In this document: piece by piece, positions 62,495 through 64,000 of the stretch
Position numbering within the stretch: position 1 is the stretch's first letter
How the letters are laid out: every line of letters starts with the position of its first letter
NCBI RefSeq assembly: GCF_004331155.1
Contig: NZ_SJNZ01000004.1
Coordinates: 1-64,000, forward strand
Length of the DNA stretch: 64,000 nt
From: Acinetobacter terrestris
Lineage (GTDB): Bacteria; Pseudomonadota; Gammaproteobacteria; Pseudomonadales; Moraxellaceae
Reading direction: 5' to 3'
Notes under the pieces: model-generated
Told to the model about the DNA's origin: nothing
The model's database searches: none
The model's input: the letters and a program-made list of their open reading frames with translations, nothing else
Position numbers and translations under genes: made by a program

Positions 62495-64000
62495 ATGACT
62501 GTGTCTAATTCGCAAAAACCGAGCGCAACCTATGAGCAAGCCATTGCCATAGACAATGCGCGTTTGGGCAAATCCTTTAAAGTAATTGCTTATGCAGGCA
62601 CAGGTAAAACCACCACTTTACAAATGATCAGTGATGCCATGCCCGAACGGCGTGGCATGTATCTGGCCTTTAACAAAGCCATTGCTAGTGAGGCGCAAAG
62701 TAAATTTCATCGTGGGGTCGACTGCCGTACTTTTCACTCGCTGGCTTTTCGCAGTGTTCCGCGTGGCGTGACCGACAAACTGCGTTTACCGCGTTTAAGT
62801 CCAAGTTTTATCGCCAAGGAATATCGCCTGCAACCGATCACCCTGCGCCGGATGATGGGTGGACGTTATGAAAAATACGTGATGATGCCGAGCCGTCTGG
62901 CCAGTCTGGTTGCCAATGCAGTCAGTTATTTCTGTTCGACCAGTTCACAATATCCTGCGCCACGTCATCTACAGGCGCCAAGCTGGTTACACCCAGATGA
63001 TATTGATGAATTGCAAAAGCATCTTTATCCCGCAGTTGAACGGCGCTGGTTAGAGTCGATTGACCAGAACCATCAAGCCGGAATTGGTCACGATATTTAC
63101 CTGAAACTTTGGGCTTTATCTGAACCGAATATCCCCACAGATTATGTACTGTTTGATGAAGCACAAGATGCTGATCCATTGATGCTGGGGATTTTACTGC
63201 GTCAAAGGAATACCCAGGTCATTTATGTCGGCGATGCCCATCAACAAATTTATGCATGGCGCGGTGCAGTCAATGCCATGAAGCAGCTGCCCCTGCCTGA
63301 ATCGCGTTTAACCACCTCATTTCGTTTCGGTGAAGAAATTGCCTTGAATGCCAATGCGATTTTGGGTGCTTTAAACGAAACCGTACCTTTACTTGGCAAT
63401 CCACATCTGCATTCCAAAGTAGTCAATAAACCGCATACCAAACAGCGCGATGCGATTTTATGCCGGACCAATGCCCGTGCGATGGAATTGCTACTGTCCG
63501 GTTTGCTGCATGGTGAAAAAGTGAGTCTGCAAGCCGACCATGTTAAATTGAATCGTTTCGTCGATGCTGCCAGCATGCTGAAACAAGGTCGCCGTGTCAC
63601 CGATGTGCCTGAACTGGCCTGGTTTAATTCATGGCATGATGTGCATGAATACTGTGAAACCAATGATGGCAGTGACATTAAACCGTTGGTGAAACTGGTC
63701 GATGATCACGGTACAGATCCACTCAAAAGAGCTTTAGCCCAAATCACCCCGATTGAGCATGCCGACTATATTATTTCGACTGCGCATAAAGCCAAAGGTC
63801 TGGAGTGGGATCGCGTGCATATCGAAGATGACTATCAATTTAAGATCAATGAAAAAGATCATAAAATTAGTGACGAAGAGTTAAGATTACTTTACGTTGC
63901 CTGCACACGTGCTAAAGTAAGTTTGAATATTCACCACATTTACGATTTGATGCAACAACTGAAAAAGCAGATGCCATTATCGCTGCGTAAAGCTGTGGGA
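62495..64000 (+). CDS. UvrD-like superfamily 1 DNA helicase, incomplete at window end
   Basis: The reading frame opens at ATG 62495 and runs without stop to base 64000 (502 codons so far), so the 3' end lies outside. SF1 helicase motifs in order: I VIAYAGTGKTTTL (about 29-41), Ia FNKAIASEAQSKF, II YVLFDEAQDADP, III VIYVGDAHQQIYAWRGA, IV TTSFRFGEEIA, V ISTAHKAKGLEWDRV and VI LLYVACTRAKVSL. The compact layout resembles FBH1/UvrD-type helicases without a nuclease domain so far. Four bases after hisIE. Likely role in DNA repair or recombination control; not a known fixed partner of histidine synthesis. Confidence 0.88.
   Translation, partial: MTVSNSQKPSATYEQAIAIDNARLGKSFKVIAYAGTGKTTTLQMISDAMPERRGMYLAFNKAIASEAQSKFHRGVDCRTFHSLAFRSVPRGVTDKLRLPRLSPSFIAKEYRLQPITLRRMMGGRYEKYVMMPSRLASLVANAVSYFCSTSSQYPAPRHLQAPSWLHPDDIDELQKHLYPAVERRWLESIDQNHQAGIGHDIYLKLWALSEPNIPTDYVLFDEAQDADPLMLGILLRQRNTQVIYVGDAHQQIYAWRGAVNAMKQLPLPESRLTTSFRFGEEIALNANAILGALNETVPLLGNPHLHSKVVNKPHTKQRDAILCRTNARAMELLLSGLLHGEKVSLQADHVKLNRFVDAASMLKQGRRVTDVPELAWFNSWHDVHEYCETNDGSDIKPLVKLVDDHGTDPLKRALAQITPIEHADYIISTAHKAKGLEWDRVHIEDDYQFKINEKDHKISDEELRLLYVACTRAKVSLNIHHIYDLMQQLKKQMPLSLRKAVG

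Noticed and set aside
63250-63678. 142-codon frame on the minus strand
   Set aside because: Antisense to the UvrD-like helicase, whose conserved motifs run through the region.

Overview
The window is ordinary chromosome of an Acinetobacter species (Moraxellaceae, Gammaproteobacteria), probably not A. baumannii itself. The support is gene content and low GC, not a database search: an AceI-type efflux pump with a divergent LysR regulator, a Bcr/CflA pump with its TetR repressor, a cyoABCDE quinol oxidase operon, ppsR/ppsA, a fused hisIE, a type I murB, and IS5- and IS982-family insertion sequences. No tRNA, rRNA, CRISPR array or prophage was seen.

Layout. 0-5.3 kb: acyl-CoA catabolism genes (acyl-CoA ligase, acyl-CoA dehydrogenase, short-chain dehydrogenase) read leftwards, with a divergent AraC regulator. 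5.5-9.3 kb: small unknown gene, TetR/MFS pair, an IS5-family element between the MFS gene and its terminator, and a decayed ABC permease. 9.3-11.2 kb: prfA-prmC. 11.6-13.4 kb: three tandem secreted glycine-zipper paralogues, each with the same terminator stem-loop. 13.5-17 kb: luciferase-like oxidoreductase, YiaA-like membrane protein, an orphan piece of a flavin monooxygenase, a secreted unknown. 17-21.2 kb: ppsR and ppsA divergent (gluconeogenic switch), then a GYF-RDD membrane protein. 21.5-26.5 kb: cyoABCDE. 26.7-31 kb: rpsF-rpsR-rplI, dnaB, alr. 31-36.5 kb: frameshifted BLUF photoreceptor gene, the Anbu proteasome-like cluster (ATP-grasp, alpha-E, transglutaminase-like, Anbu) and a divergent WYL regulator. 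37-47 kb: glutamate-synthase-like protein, lipase-like hydrolase, DUF218 protein, murB, tyrosine phosphatase, alcohol dehydrogenase, thioesterase, dnaX. 47-53 kb: NlpE-like lipoprotein, serine hydrolase, and a MaoC hydratase / large FabG / divergent thiolase block. 53-57 kb: another glycine-zipper protein, aceI/aceR, transaldolase, LysE-type exporter. 57.2-60 kb: IS982-family element and an AT-rich lipoprotein gene. 60.3-64 kb: patatin-like lipase behind a perfect palindromic operator, hisIE, and a UvrD-like helicase that runs off the window.

Most notable signals: (1) two intergenic elements of almost equal length (3189-3281 and 44067-44160) share a three-hairpin architecture although stem sequences differ, and hairpins 1 and 2 present GGA loops matching the CsrA/RsmA binding consensus; (2) the Anbu cluster, a complete but functionally unsolved system; (3) an in-frame A AAA AAG slippery heptamer in dnaX that would yield a form lacking only the last domain; (4) a MaoC-FabG-thiolase arrangement like mycobacterial htdX-fabG4-fadA2; (5) a BLUF gene broken by one missing base exactly at the flavin-binding glutamine codon. 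All functional calls rest on motif recognition by eye.
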